Source: Cryomorphaceae bacterium (lineage in GTDB: Bacteria; Bacteroidota; Bacteroidia; Flavobacteriales; Schleiferiaceae). Taken from it: 64,000 nt of DNA. This document shows positions 36,474 to 47,000 of the stretch, piece by piece (positions within the stretch are counted from its first letter, which is position 1; each line of letters starts with the position of its first letter). The position numbers and the translations under genes were made by a program. Under the pieces are notes generated by a model. It was not told where the DNA came from, did not search any database, and saw only the letters and a program-made list of their open reading frames with translations. The stretch lies in contig JAFMBM010000007.1 in assembly GCA_017858515.1 (NCBI GenBank), positions 17,962 through 81,961 of the forward strand. Reading direction: 5' to 3'.

Positions 36474-36773
36474 ATGGAAAAGAAAAGAGTAATCGTAGAT
36501 TACAAAAACATCACTGAGGACTTATTAAAACTCCTCACAGATACCTATCCTTATGGATATGAAGATTTTGTGGTGAGATTTAAAAACGCCAAGGGAGAGA
36601 ATGTTCAATCCATTCCTCTCGAAACCGACGACACCAAGTATTTGGTAAAAGTTGGAATTGAATTGGACAAAGTGGTTGAGGCTTTCCTCGACGACGATGA
36701 CGATGGCGATGACGATAGCGGAGAGAAAGATTTAGATGTTTCAGATTCAGAGGTAGACGATTCAGACGATTAG
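36474..36773 (+). CDS. Small acidic conserved protein, unknown function
   Basis: A 99-residue cytoplasmic protein. The first 70 residues look folded (VIVDYKNITEDLLKLLTDTY, EDFVVRFKNAKGENV); the last 30 are almost pure Asp/Glu/Ser (DDDDDGDDDSGE). I recall similar short acidic proteins in Bacteroidota, but no named family. It lies 17 bases after the deoxyhypusine synthase-like gene and before a strong terminator, so it is the last gene of the polyamine operon. The acidic tail could bind polyamines or metal ions; that is speculation from composition and context. Confidence 0.75.
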   Translation: MEKKRVIVDYKNITEDLLKLLTDTYPYGYEDFVVRFKNAKGENVQSIPLETDDTKYLVKVGIELDKVVEAFLDDDDDGDDDSGEKDLDVSDSEVDDSDD

Positions 36774-36806
36774 CATTGTCTTTGTCTGCCTAGCACCAAA
36801 TTCAAC

Positions 36807-36844
36807 AAAAAAGAAAACCCCAAAACTGGGGTTTTCTTTTTTTT
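36807..36844. terminator. Bidirectional intrinsic terminator
   Basis: Stem AAAAGAAAACCCC / GGGGTTTTCTTTT around loop AAAACT, with T runs on both strands (eight T on the plus side, and the complementary A run on the other). It lies between the convergent small acidic gene and the GNAT gene and overlaps the GNAT stop codon by two bases, so it can end both transcripts. Confidence 0.93.
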
Positions 36845-37292
36845 AGATGTAATACTTTACATTGAGCCATTCTGTTTCGAATTCGGCCCCCATTTTTTTG
36901 TAGAACTCAATGGCATCTCTATTCCAATCGAGCACTTGCCACATGGCATAGGCTTGCTTATTCTCTCTTGCATAGGCAATCACTCTTTCTAATAAAGCCT
37001 TACCAATTCCCTTTCCCCTATGCTCCTGCGCAACCACAAGGTCTTCTAAAAAGCTACATTCTCCTTTCCAAGTAGAAAAACGAGTATAACAAATCGCCAT
37101 TCCCACACATTCAGAATGGAGGATCGCCACCCATCCGTAACAAATCTTCTTTTCAAAAAGACATTCAGTTAAATCCACTTCCGAGATAATCACCGCCTCA
37201 GGCTCTCTTTCAAAAACAGCCAACTCCTTTATCAAGCGCAACAAAGCCACTTCATCTCCCCTTTCGATGGGACGATATTCTATTCCTTCCAT
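36843..37292 (-). CDS. GNAT family N-acetyltransferase
   Basis: Cytoplasmic acetyl-CoA-dependent transferase of 149 residues. Motif A with the pyrophosphate loop is VVAQEHRGKGIGKALLERV, and motif B is MWQVLDWNRDAIEFYKKMGA. The overall layout (N-terminal IEYRPIERGDEVALLRLI) fits the diamine/spermidine N-acetyltransferase-like branch. It lies beside the polyamine genes but on the opposite strand, so polyamine acetylation is possible but unproven. Confident on fold, not on substrate. Confidence 0.88.
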   Translation of the reverse strand: MEGIEYRPIERGDEVALLRLIKELAVFEREPEAVIISEVDLTECLFEKKICYGWVAILHSECVGMAICYTRFSTWKGECSFLEDLVVAQEHRGKGIGKALLERVIAYARENKQAYAMWQVLDWNRDAIEFYKKMGAEFETEWLNVKYYI

Positions 37293-37433
37293 ATAAAAGT
37301 CGATTGGTTTCCATTAAACAATACAGAAAAACGTCTGCAATCCTACTAAGAAAAAAGCATCCACGAGAAAATATTGAATTTAATTAAAGAAATTGAGCAA
37401 ACTGATAGTGTAAAAGGGTTGATTTTTTCGATA

Positions 37434-37450
37434 TTTGGAAAATATCCAAA
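37434..37450. promoter_or_regulatory. Inverted repeat TTTGGA-N5-TCCAAA before fbp
   Basis: A perfect 6-base inverted repeat with a 5-base centre lies 10 bases upstream of the fbp start. Its size and position suit a dimeric repressor site controlling a gluconeogenic gene. It also overlaps ATATTTG, close to a -7 element. No regulator can be named. Confidence 0.4.
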
Positions 37451-37460
37451 CCCCCTATAA

Positions 37461-38480
37461 ATGAAACTGCCCTTAACACTTGGTGAATTCATCATTGAAA
37501 ATCAACGCGACTTCCCCTATGCTTCAGGTGAACTTTCTCAACTACTTAGTTCCTTGCGTATTGCCGCTAAGGTTGTAAATCGAGAAATCAACAAAGCGGG
37601 ATTAGCAGACATTAGAGGAGCGGCCGGGAACGATAACGTTCAAGGAGAAGCACAACAGAAATTAGACGTTTTTGCAAATGATATTTTCATTCGTTCTTTA
37701 AGAGCGCGCGGAGAAGTTTGTGGTGTTGGCTCTGAAGAAGAAGAAGACTTTATCTCTTTCAACGACCCCATTCATAATACGTCGAAATACGTAGTGCTAA
37801 TAGATCCTTTGGATGGATCCTCGAATATTGATGTCAACGTTTCGGTTGGAACCATTTTTAGTATTTACCGAAGAGTTTCAGACCCAGGCACTCCTGTACA
37901 GATGCGTGATTTTTTACAGTCTGGAAGCGAGCAGGTTGCATCAGGATATATTGTTTATGGCTCAAGTACCATGCTCGTTTACACAACTGGCAGAGGGGTG
38001 AATGGATTTACATTCGACCCAGGAATTGGAAGCTTTTATCTTTCTCACCCGAATCTCACCATTCCTAGAAGAGGGAAAATATATTCGATAAACGAAGGCA
38101 ACTATGTACATTTTCCTGAAGGGGTAAAGAAGTACATCAAGTTCTGTCAAGAGTTTAATCCAGAATCTGATCGACCTTACTCTTCCCGTTATATTGGTTC
38201 ATTAGTATCCGACTTTCACAGAAATATGTTGAAGGGTGGAATTTATATCTACCCTAAAGGAACTACAGCACCCAATGGCAAACTTCGTCTGTTGTACGAA
38301 TGCAATCCTTTGGCATTTATTGCCGAACAAGCGGGCGGAAAGGCTTCAGATGGCTATGGAAGAATTATGGAAATAGTACCGACGGATCTTCATCAAAGAG
38401 TGCCCTATTTCATTGGTTCCATTGAAATGGTAGAGGAAGCCGAAAGATTTATGAAACAGTACGCAGATCTAGTCTCTTAA
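37461..38480 (+). CDS. fbp: Fructose-1,6-bisphosphatase class I
   Basis: Gluconeogenic cytoplasmic enzyme that hydrolyses fructose 1,6-bisphosphate to fructose 6-phosphate. The metal-binding motif [20 protein letters not shown] is complete. GSEEEEDF provides the preceding acidic ligands, and the active-site region has [18 protein letters not shown]. At 339 residues it has the normal length of class I enzymes. It is flanked by an inverted repeat upstream and by pyrG 52 bases downstream, which has its own -7 element. Confident. Confidence 0.96.
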   Translation: MKLPLTLGEFIIENQRDFPYASGELSQLLSSLRIAAKVVNREINKAGLADIRGAAGNDNVQGEAQQKLDVFANDIFIRSLRARGEVCGVGSEEEEDFISFNDPIHNTSKYVVLIDPLDGSSNIDVNVSVGTIFSIYRRVSDPGTPVQMRDFLQSGSEQVASGYIVYGSSTMLVYTTGRGVNGFTFDPGIGSFYLSHPNLTIPRRGKIYSINEGNYVHFPEGVKKYIKFCQEFNPESDRPYSSRYIGSLVSDFHRNMLKGGIYIYPKGTTAPNGKLRLLYECNPLAFIAEQAGGKASDGYGRIMEIVPTDLHQRVPYFIGSIEMVEEAERFMKQYADLVS

Positions 38481-38505
38481 TTCAGAACTACCCTTTTTTA
38501 AATTG

Positions 38506-40149
<1,644 letters not shown>

Positions 40150-40164
40150 ACTATTGTGAAAAAA

Positions 40165-41961
40165 ATGGATTTGAATACCATCATTGGTTTCGCCCTCATT
40201 GGCGTCATCCTTGTATGGTTTAGCTACACTCGTCCAGAACCAGAATCCCTTGGTAACAATCCCGAGACAGAAATTGCCGCAGACAGTGTAAACTCAATGG
40301 TGAACAGTGAAGCGGAGAGCTTTGAGGAATTGGAAAGCATAGATTCTGATGACTCTACTTTGTTTACCCAAAAGAATATTCAGAAATACGGTCTCTTTAA
40401 CTCTGCTGTGCAAATAGAAGCTAAAGAAGATTTATTTACTCTAGAAAACAGCAAAGTGCGCCTGATTATATCTAGCTACGGTGGTCAGCTAATTAAGGCG
40501 GAAGTAAAAGAATATCAAACCTATGATAGCCTACCACTAGAACTAATAAAATTGGCAAACAGCCAATGGAGTTACGAAATGCAAGCCGAACGTCTATATT
40601 CTACTAAGAATCTATTCTTTGTAGGAGAAAAGATAGGTAACAAGCTAAGCCTCAGTGCACCACACTCATCTGGGAAAAGCCTTAAGATTCTCTATTCTCT
40701 AGAGGAAGATAGCTATGCATTGCATTTTGAAGTAAAAGCAGAAGGATTGGGTGTTACTCAATCGGGCTTCCAATGGGATATGGATGCCTTGCGCCAAGAA
40801 TTGAACATTGAGGCAGAGAACCAACAAACTGGATTATACTTCGCCAACGAAGAAAAGAATAAAGTCGACAACCTCTCGCTTACAAGTCAAGACAGCGAAT
40901 TACACGAGGACCTGAAATGGATTGCCTTTAAGCAGCAATTCTTTAGCTCAGTATTGGTTGCTAAAGACAAATTTTCCAAGGTAGAATTGGCTTCCATTCC
41001 TTTGGAATCTGAATCTAGCACCAAGCGTATGGGCGCTCGCATGAGCAGTTCGGATGGAGAGAATTTTGTGGTCGATTGGTACTTTGTTCCCAACAAATAC
41101 AATACACTCAAGGAGTACGGCTACAATATGGATGAGCTTATTCCAATGGGCTGGGGAATCTTTGGCTGGATCAATAGAGGCGTGGTGGTAAACATCTTTA
41201 AGTGGCTAGAAAGCTATGGGATGAACTATGGAATCATCATCCTAATTATGGCATTTCTTATCAAATTAGTGCTCTTCCCTCTCACCTATAAGAGCTATTT
41301 GTCTATGGCTAAAATGCGTGTCTTAAAGCCTGAGATGGATGAATTAAACGAAAAATTCAAAGACAAAGACGCGGTAAAAAAGCAGCAGGCACTAATGGAA
41401 TTGTATCGAAAAGCAGGAGTAAATCCATTAGGTGGATGCGTTCCCGTATTACTTCAATTCCCCATACTAATTGCACTCTTCCGATTCTTCCCTTCATCTA
41501 TTGAATTAAGACAGGAAGGCTTTCTTTGGGCAAACGACCTTTCGACCTACGACTCTATTTACAATTTGCCTTTTACTATACCATTCTACGGAGATCATGT
41601 AAGCTTGTTTACCCTATTAATGACCTTGTCAACCCTGTTGTACACCTACTTCAACAATCAAATGACTCCGCAGAACAATCAGTTCCCTCAGCTGAAATAC
41701 ATGATGTACCTAATGCCTGTGGTTTTCTTAGGTGTCTTTAATAATTATGCTTCCGGCCTTAGTTATTATTACTTCATTGCCAATATGTTAACTTTTGGAC
41801 AACAGTTTGGAATTCGCTACTTTGTGAATGATGAGGCTATTCATGCAAAGCTCCAAGAGAACAAAAAGAATCCAAAAAAACAAAGCAAGTTTCAGAAGAG
41901 ACTCGAAGAAATTGCTCAAAATCAACAAGAGAGCGCAAACCGTAAAACACGCAGACAATGA
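40165..41961 (+). CDS. yidC: Membrane protein insertase YidC
   Basis: Inner-membrane insertase that helps integrate membrane proteins, alone or with Sec. I start it at the ATG at 40165 (MDLNTIIGF), which matches the Bacteroidota pattern; the track uses a GTG nine bases earlier. One N-terminal helix is followed by a large periplasmic beta domain (about residues 60-330) and the conserved five-helix core (GMNYGIIILIMAFLIKLVLF, GGCVPVLLQFPILIALFRFF, MYLMPVVFLGVFNNYASGLS). It ends with a basic Lys/Arg tail. It overlaps the lipoprotein gene downstream by four bases (ATGA). Very confident. Confidence 0.97.
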   Translation: MDLNTIIGFALIGVILVWFSYTRPEPESLGNNPETEIAADSVNSMVNSEAESFEELESIDSDDSTLFTQKNIQKYGLFNSAVQIEAKEDLFTLENSKVRLIISSYGGQLIKAEVKEYQTYDSLPLELIKLANSQWSYEMQAERLYSTKNLFFVGEKIGNKLSLSAPHSSGKSLKILYSLEEDSYALHFEVKAEGLGVTQSGFQWDMDALRQELNIEAENQQTGLYFANEEKNKVDNLSLTSQDSELHEDLKWIAFKQQFFSSVLVAKDKFSKVELASIPLESESSTKRMGARMSSSDGENFVVDWYFVPNKYNTLKEYGYNMDELIPMGWGIFGWINRGVVVNIFKWLESYGMNYGIIILIMAFLIKLVLFPLTYKSYLSMAKMRVLKPEMDELNEKFKDKDAVKKQQALMELYRKAGVNPLGGCVPVLLQFPILIALFRFFPSSIELRQEGFLWANDLSTYDSIYNLPFTIPFYGDHVSLFTLLMTLSTLLYTYFNNQMTPQNNQFPQLKYMMYLMPVVFLGVFNNYASGLSYYYFIANMLTFGQQFGIRYFVNDEAIHAKLQENKKNPKKQSKFQKRLEEIAQNQQESANRKTRRQ

Positions 41962-42422
41962 GACACTTACTTCTTCTTAGCCTAATCCTTACGCTATTTG
42001 GTTGTGGTACTAATAAGTATACCAGCCTACTAGATACAACTAAAAATCAGGTGGAAGTGAGCTTAGATCGATCTCCTTGTTATGGAACTTGTCCTGTTTA
42101 TTCTGTAAACTTCAACCTAAGTACAAAGGAGGCTACTTTTAAAGGATTAAAATTCACTCGGCTTTCGGGTGAACGAACATTTACTTTAACGAACGAAGAA
42201 GTATCGAGTATAATAGATGGATTAAAAAACTGTGAATATCTTGGCCTCTCCGACAGCTATGACGGAGCTATCTCAGACATTCCCTCTTGCACCACCGCGC
42301 TTATTATAAATGGTGAAAAATTGAAAGGTGTATACAATCGCTATGATGGACCTGATGCCTTGATCATTTTTGAGACGCATTTAGACAATATTGTAATGAC
42401 CCATCTCGGTTCAATTAAATAA
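41958..42422 (+). CDS. DUF6438-like lipoprotein
   Basis: Lipoprotein of 154 residues with signal LLLLSLILTLFGC. The diagnostic stretch RSPCYGTCPVYSVNF sits just after the N-terminus of the mature domain, with a third Cys in DIPSCTTAL. This Cys pattern is that of DUF6438 proteins, common in Bacteroidota, with no known function. The start overlaps the yidC stop by four bases, so translation is coupled. This may be positional rather than functional. Family match good, role unknown. Confidence 0.8.
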   Translation: MRHLLLLSLILTLFGCGTNKYTSLLDTTKNQVEVSLDRSPCYGTCPVYSVNFNLSTKEATFKGLKFTRLSGERTFTLTNEEVSSIIDGLKNCEYLGLSDSYDGAISDIPSCTTALIINGEKLKGVYNRYDGPDALIIFETHLDNIVMTHLGSIK

Positions 42423-42427
42423 AAGAA

Positions 42428-42449
42428 ATGGGGCACCTAAGCGCCCCAT
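42428..42449 (-). terminator. Stem-loop between convergent genes
   Basis: Stem ATGGGGC / GCCCCAT with an 8-base loop lies between the lipoprotein gene and the convergent SQR-like gene. Only the minus strand has a following T-rich run (TTTCTTTTATTT), so it fits best as terminator of the SQR-like gene, about 40 bases after its stop codon. Confidence 0.6.
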
Positions 42450-42488
42450 CTTCAAACCATGAATCGGAAAACCACAACCGAGTTCATG

Positions 42489-43688
42489 CTAAGGCAGGAA
42501 AGAATATCCATGCCTAGTTTTCCAGAGAAAGTATTTCTCGAATAAAACCTTGTTTACATCTCCCAAAAGATTTGGAATCATTACAGCAAATCCTCTTGGA
42601 CGGAAAAGTTTATTGCCCAGAATAATTACTTCTTTGTTTCCTGCATCCATCACACAGATGGCTGGAATATCACCCCAAGATTTGGCCTTTAGTTTTCCTT
42701 TTCCCTTGTATACCCGAACAATATTCTCTGCTGCAATTTTAGCCGTCTCATCACTCGGATAACCTGTCTTGGGAGCAGAAAATGGAACCTTGCCAGCCTC
42801 AAAAGGCGGCTTAACATCTACCGCAATACCAGCGGCCCAAACATTCGGATAATCAGGGTGTCTATACGTATCGGCAACGGGTAAATAACCTGCTTTAGTT
42901 CCTCTTAGTGCAGGAGAATTTCGGATCATATCTACTCCTATGAAAGGAGGCATCAACATGGTAAAATCAGAGGGAAGAATCTCTCCACTATCCAATTCTA
43001 CCTCTTTCTCCCTTACCTCCTTAATGGCTGTTTCTTTGCGGAATTTAATGTTAAACATTTTAAGAAATCCTGTTAGCATTGTTTCTGCCCCAGTCATTCC
43101 ATCAATTCCAAAATGACCGATATAGGTTTCTGGAGTTACCCAAGTGAGCTCTACTTTCTTTCGAATTTTCTGACTTCTTAACCAAGCATCCATATTGAAT
43201 AAGAACTCATACGCCGCTCCCATACAACCCGCATTCTGGGTGGCACCAATTACAATTGGACCAGGATTCTTCACAAAGGCGTCTAAGTGCTTGCGTATTC
43301 GCATGGCGCCTTCCGGTGTTCCTATATAAAAACCATGCTCTTTTAATCCAGGCACAGCATTAAAATCTACCTTCGGACCTGTTGCAACCACAAGGTGGTC
43401 GTATTCAAAATCTCCTTTACTGGTATTCACTAACTGTGCATCTGGATCGACAGAAATAGCCTCAGCCATAACGAAGTTTACATTCTTCTTTCTAAAGATT
43501 TCATCTCGCCGAATGCTAATGTCTTTTACCTCTCTACGATGAAATGGAACCCATATTAAAGAGGGTATGAAAAGAAAAACAGGAGATTTATCAATCACTG
43601 TCACTTCTACTTCTTTACCCAGCTTTCTCTTTAGTTCGAGGGCCGCGGTCATTCCCGCAAAGTTTCCTCCGATTACAATGGCTTTCAT
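42489..43688 (-). CDS. FAD-dependent oxidoreductase, sulfide:quinone oxidoreductase-like
   Basis: Flavoprotein of 399 residues, probably membrane-associated. I start at the ATG at 43688 (MKAIVIGGNFAG), since the Rossmann strand begins there; the track adds seven residues. The FAD-binding GGNFAGMTAALELKR and ATGP motifs are present. SQR-type Cys candidates are in TQNAGCMGAAYEF and PAICVMDAG. A C-terminal segment (LFEKYFLWKTRHGYSFLP) resembles the amphipathic membrane anchor of SQR. SQR passes electrons from sulfide to quinone; type II NADH dehydrogenases are the nearest alternative. Confidence is moderate on substrate and high on fold. Confidence 0.75.
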   Translation of the reverse strand: MKAIVIGGNFAGMTAALELKRKLGKEVEVTVIDKSPVFLFIPSLIWVPFHRREVKDISIRRDEIFRKKNVNFVMAEAISVDPDAQLVNTSKGDFEYDHLVVATGPKVDFNAVPGLKEHGFYIGTPEGAMRIRKHLDAFVKNPGPIVIGATQNAGCMGAAYEFLFNMDAWLRSQKIRKKVELTWVTPETYIGHFGIDGMTGAETMLTGFLKMFNIKFRKETAIKEVREKEVELDSGEILPSDFTMLMPPFIGVDMIRNSPALRGTKAGYLPVADTYRHPDYPNVWAAGIAVDVKPPFEAGKVPFSAPKTGYPSDETAKIAAENIVRVYKGKGKLKAKSWGDIPAICVMDAGNKEVIILGNKLFRPRGFAVMIPNLLGDVNKVLFEKYFLWKTRHGYSFLP

Positions 43689-44035
43689 GATTTTATGGCT
43701 TTGATTCAAAGGTAGAATCGCTTCATTTCCATGAGGATGATGAATGTCACTTAGCTTTATGATTTTTTACAGCTTTTCAGGCGGATTGCAGCCTTCTGTG
43801 ACTAATCAGGCCTTAACTCCTTCGGTTCGTTGGGGGCTAATTAGATACTTCAATCCGTAAAAGATGATATCCCGCTAGCTTCTATCCTTCTTTTAAAATC
43901 AGGGATTGAGGCAGCAAGTTGAAAAGACTTCTATTTTTATTTGGAAGTGCCCAAGAATAAGCTGCTTATATCTTCGTTGCAAAGTTTAATTTCATCGCCA
44001 TATTATTGAGCGCCCTTCTTCCTAAACCTGATTTA
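43689..44035. other. Gene-free stretch between divergent SQR-like and macroglobulin genes
   Basis: No coding signal was recognised. It must hold both promoters. TATCTTCG at 43969-43976 resembles a -7 element (one mismatch from TAnnTTTG) for the macroglobulin gene, with TTTG at 43940-43943 as a rather distant upstream box. No convincing element was seen for the SQR-like gene. Confidence 0.4.
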
Positions 44036-47000
44036 ATGAATCGTCTGCCTAGCCTTCCGTATTTCCTGTTACTCGTATTAATCCTAAGCTTATCGAGTTG
44101 CAAAGACTCCATGCAAAAACCTGAAATGGATCCTGCCTTTGGTGAGTTTATTTCGGCCTATACTTCTGGGGTTATTTCAAGCAAAGATGCCATTCTAATT
44201 CAATTGGCAAGTCCATATCAAGGAGAATTAAAAACATCCGAAGCCCTTCCTTCCAACCTATTGACATTCAAGCCTGAAATAGAAGGACAGCTATTTTGGT
44301 TAGACGATCGAAGTTTGAAATTCGTGCCTGCTGCACCTATGCCTGCCAATGAGATCTACAATGCCAGTTTTAAACTATCGAAATTAGTTGAAACACCTTC
44401 GCACCTAGAAACCTTCCGATTTCAATTCCAAATTATCGAACAAGGATTAAGCGTTTATACCAACGGATTAGAGGTTAAAGATCTTGCCGATCTCTCGCAA
44501 ATGAAGCTAAGTGGATACATCCGCTTTTCAGACCAAATAGAATTAGAATCTATTTCAAAAGCATTTAAGGCAGAGCAAAACGGAAAGGAACTGAAAGTTA
44601 AAATTCAAAACTCCATCGACCGAAACTTTGAGTTCAGCATAGACAATATCGAGCGCGGAGAAAAGAGGAGCCAGTTGTTATTGAGTTGGAATATTGGGCT
44701 GAATCCAAAAGATTTAAAGGGAAGTGAAACCTTCGACATTCCTTCTATATCCGATTTTGAAGTCACCAAAGTTCAGGTAGAAAACGGGGCTGACCCTTTC
44801 GTGAAAATCTCTTTCTCAGATCCAATATTAGAAAGTAGTGTGGAAGGAATGATCTCGATTGAAGATACCGAAGAGCTAAAACATAGGGTTGAACTGAATT
44901 CTATCTTTATTTACCCTGGAACTCGCTTGCAGGGAGCCCGTCTGCTCACCATAAAAGGAGAAATCCAAAATATTGCGGGCAAGCCAATGGGTCAAGAATA
45001 CTCTGAATCTCTGCTTTTTGAGATAGAAAAACCCAATGTACGAATTGTAGGAGACAAAAATATCATCCCCACTCAAGACGAGGGCTTGTTATTTCCTTTC
45101 GAAGCGGTTTCACTAAAAGGAGTAGATGTTTATATAACGAAGGTTTTCTCCAATAACATCCTACAATACCTTCAAACCAACAGCAGCTATGATGATTCCT
45201 ACTACCTCAACCGAGTTGGAAGACATATTTATCGCAAGCATATCGATTTAAGAAAGGCCAATCCATCCAATCTATACACCTGGCAGCGCTACAACATCGA
45301 CCTTTCTGAGATTATCCAAGCAGATCCTGGTGCATTTTATGAAGTAGATATTCGATTTAGTAAGTCGGATGGGCTCTACAAATGTGATGAAACAGCGAAT
45401 AATCAAACGACTTTGCAAGAAACCAACGAAGGTTGGATCAGCGACGGGGACTATTTTGTAGATGATTATTGGGATGGATATGAATACGATTGGGAGGAAT
45501 ACGAAAACCCATGCAATTCTGCTTATTACAGTCCATACAAGAACAGAGCTAAAAAAATGGTGATGGCCTCCAACCTAGGAGTTACAGCCAAAATGGGTAG
45601 TGATGACAAATTGATGGTAGCGGTTACCGATCTTCTCACAGCAAAGTCGGTTTCAGGAGCAAGCGTGAAGGTGTATGACTTCCAGCAGCAACTTATAAAA
45701 GAAACTCAGACCAACAGTCAAGGCTTTGCCGAGGTGAATTGCAATCGTGAGCCCTTTGTGGTTTTAGCCAGTTCGTCTCAAGGGAAAACCTATTTAAAAG
45801 TAAACGAAGGCAATGCGCTTTCGCTTTCCAAGTTTGAAGTTTCAGGTGGAAGAGTTCAAAAGGGAATTAAAGGATATATCTACGGCGAAAGAGGCGTATG
45901 GCGACCTGGAGACTCCTTGTACTTAAGTTTTATTTTAGAAGACGAGAAGAAGATCCTGCCGTCCAATCACCCCGTGAAGATGGAAATGCGCAATCCAATG
46001 GGTCAGTTGGTTTCCAGCATTGTGAAAACATCTAGCGTAGACGGTTTTTACGATTTTAGAACGGCTACAGACAAGGAGGCTCCAACGGGCGAATACCAAC
46101 TGAATATTTCGGTTGGTAATCGGAATTATTCTAAGATGATTCGAATAGAAACCGTTAAACCAAACCGACTAAAAATCGATTTTGACTTTGGAAAAACCAT
46201 TGCAGGTTCTAATGAACTAAAAGGGACCCTTTTTGCTCAATGGCTTCATGGAGCAAAAGCCTCTAAACTCAAAGCCGATGTTGAGATGAGTCTTAGGCCC
46301 AAAAAGACTTCTTTTGAAGATTACCCCAACTACCATTTCGACAATTCCATAAAAGGAAACTATCAATCTTCTGAAATTCAAGTCTTCAAAGGCGCACTGA
46401 ATGAAGAAGGCAAGCAGCTTATCACCGTTGATATACGCGACTATAAAGAAGGAGCGCCTGGTATGCTCAAAGCATCTTTCAACACCAAAGTGTATGAGCC
46501 CGGCGGTAATTTTAGCGTAGACTTCCATTCTATCGACTATGCTCCTTACGAACGCTTCGCGGGGATGCGAATACCCGAATCGAATTTATGGGGAAATGCA
46601 CTCGAAACAGAAGTGAAGCATACGATTGAGATTGCTTCAGTTAAAGCCAGTGGAAAAGCGGGCGATGCCCGATCTCTTAAGGTTAAAGTCTATAAAATAA
46701 ATTACAGATGGTGGTATGACCGCTACGATGGAGAGGAATATAACTATCTAAATAGCAGTGACTACAATGAAATTATTTCAGAAGACATAGGCCTCACGAA
46801 CGGAAAAGGGAAGTTCCCAATGGAGATCTCAAATCAGAACTACGGCCGATATTTAATACACGTTGAAGATCCAGAAACAGGTCATTCTGCCGCGCAATTT
46901 GTCTATTTCGACTGGCCGTATTGGATGCGTGCCAACCGCCAAGACAGCGAAGCTTCAACCCTGTTGGGTATGAGCTCCGATAAAGACAACTATAAGGTAG

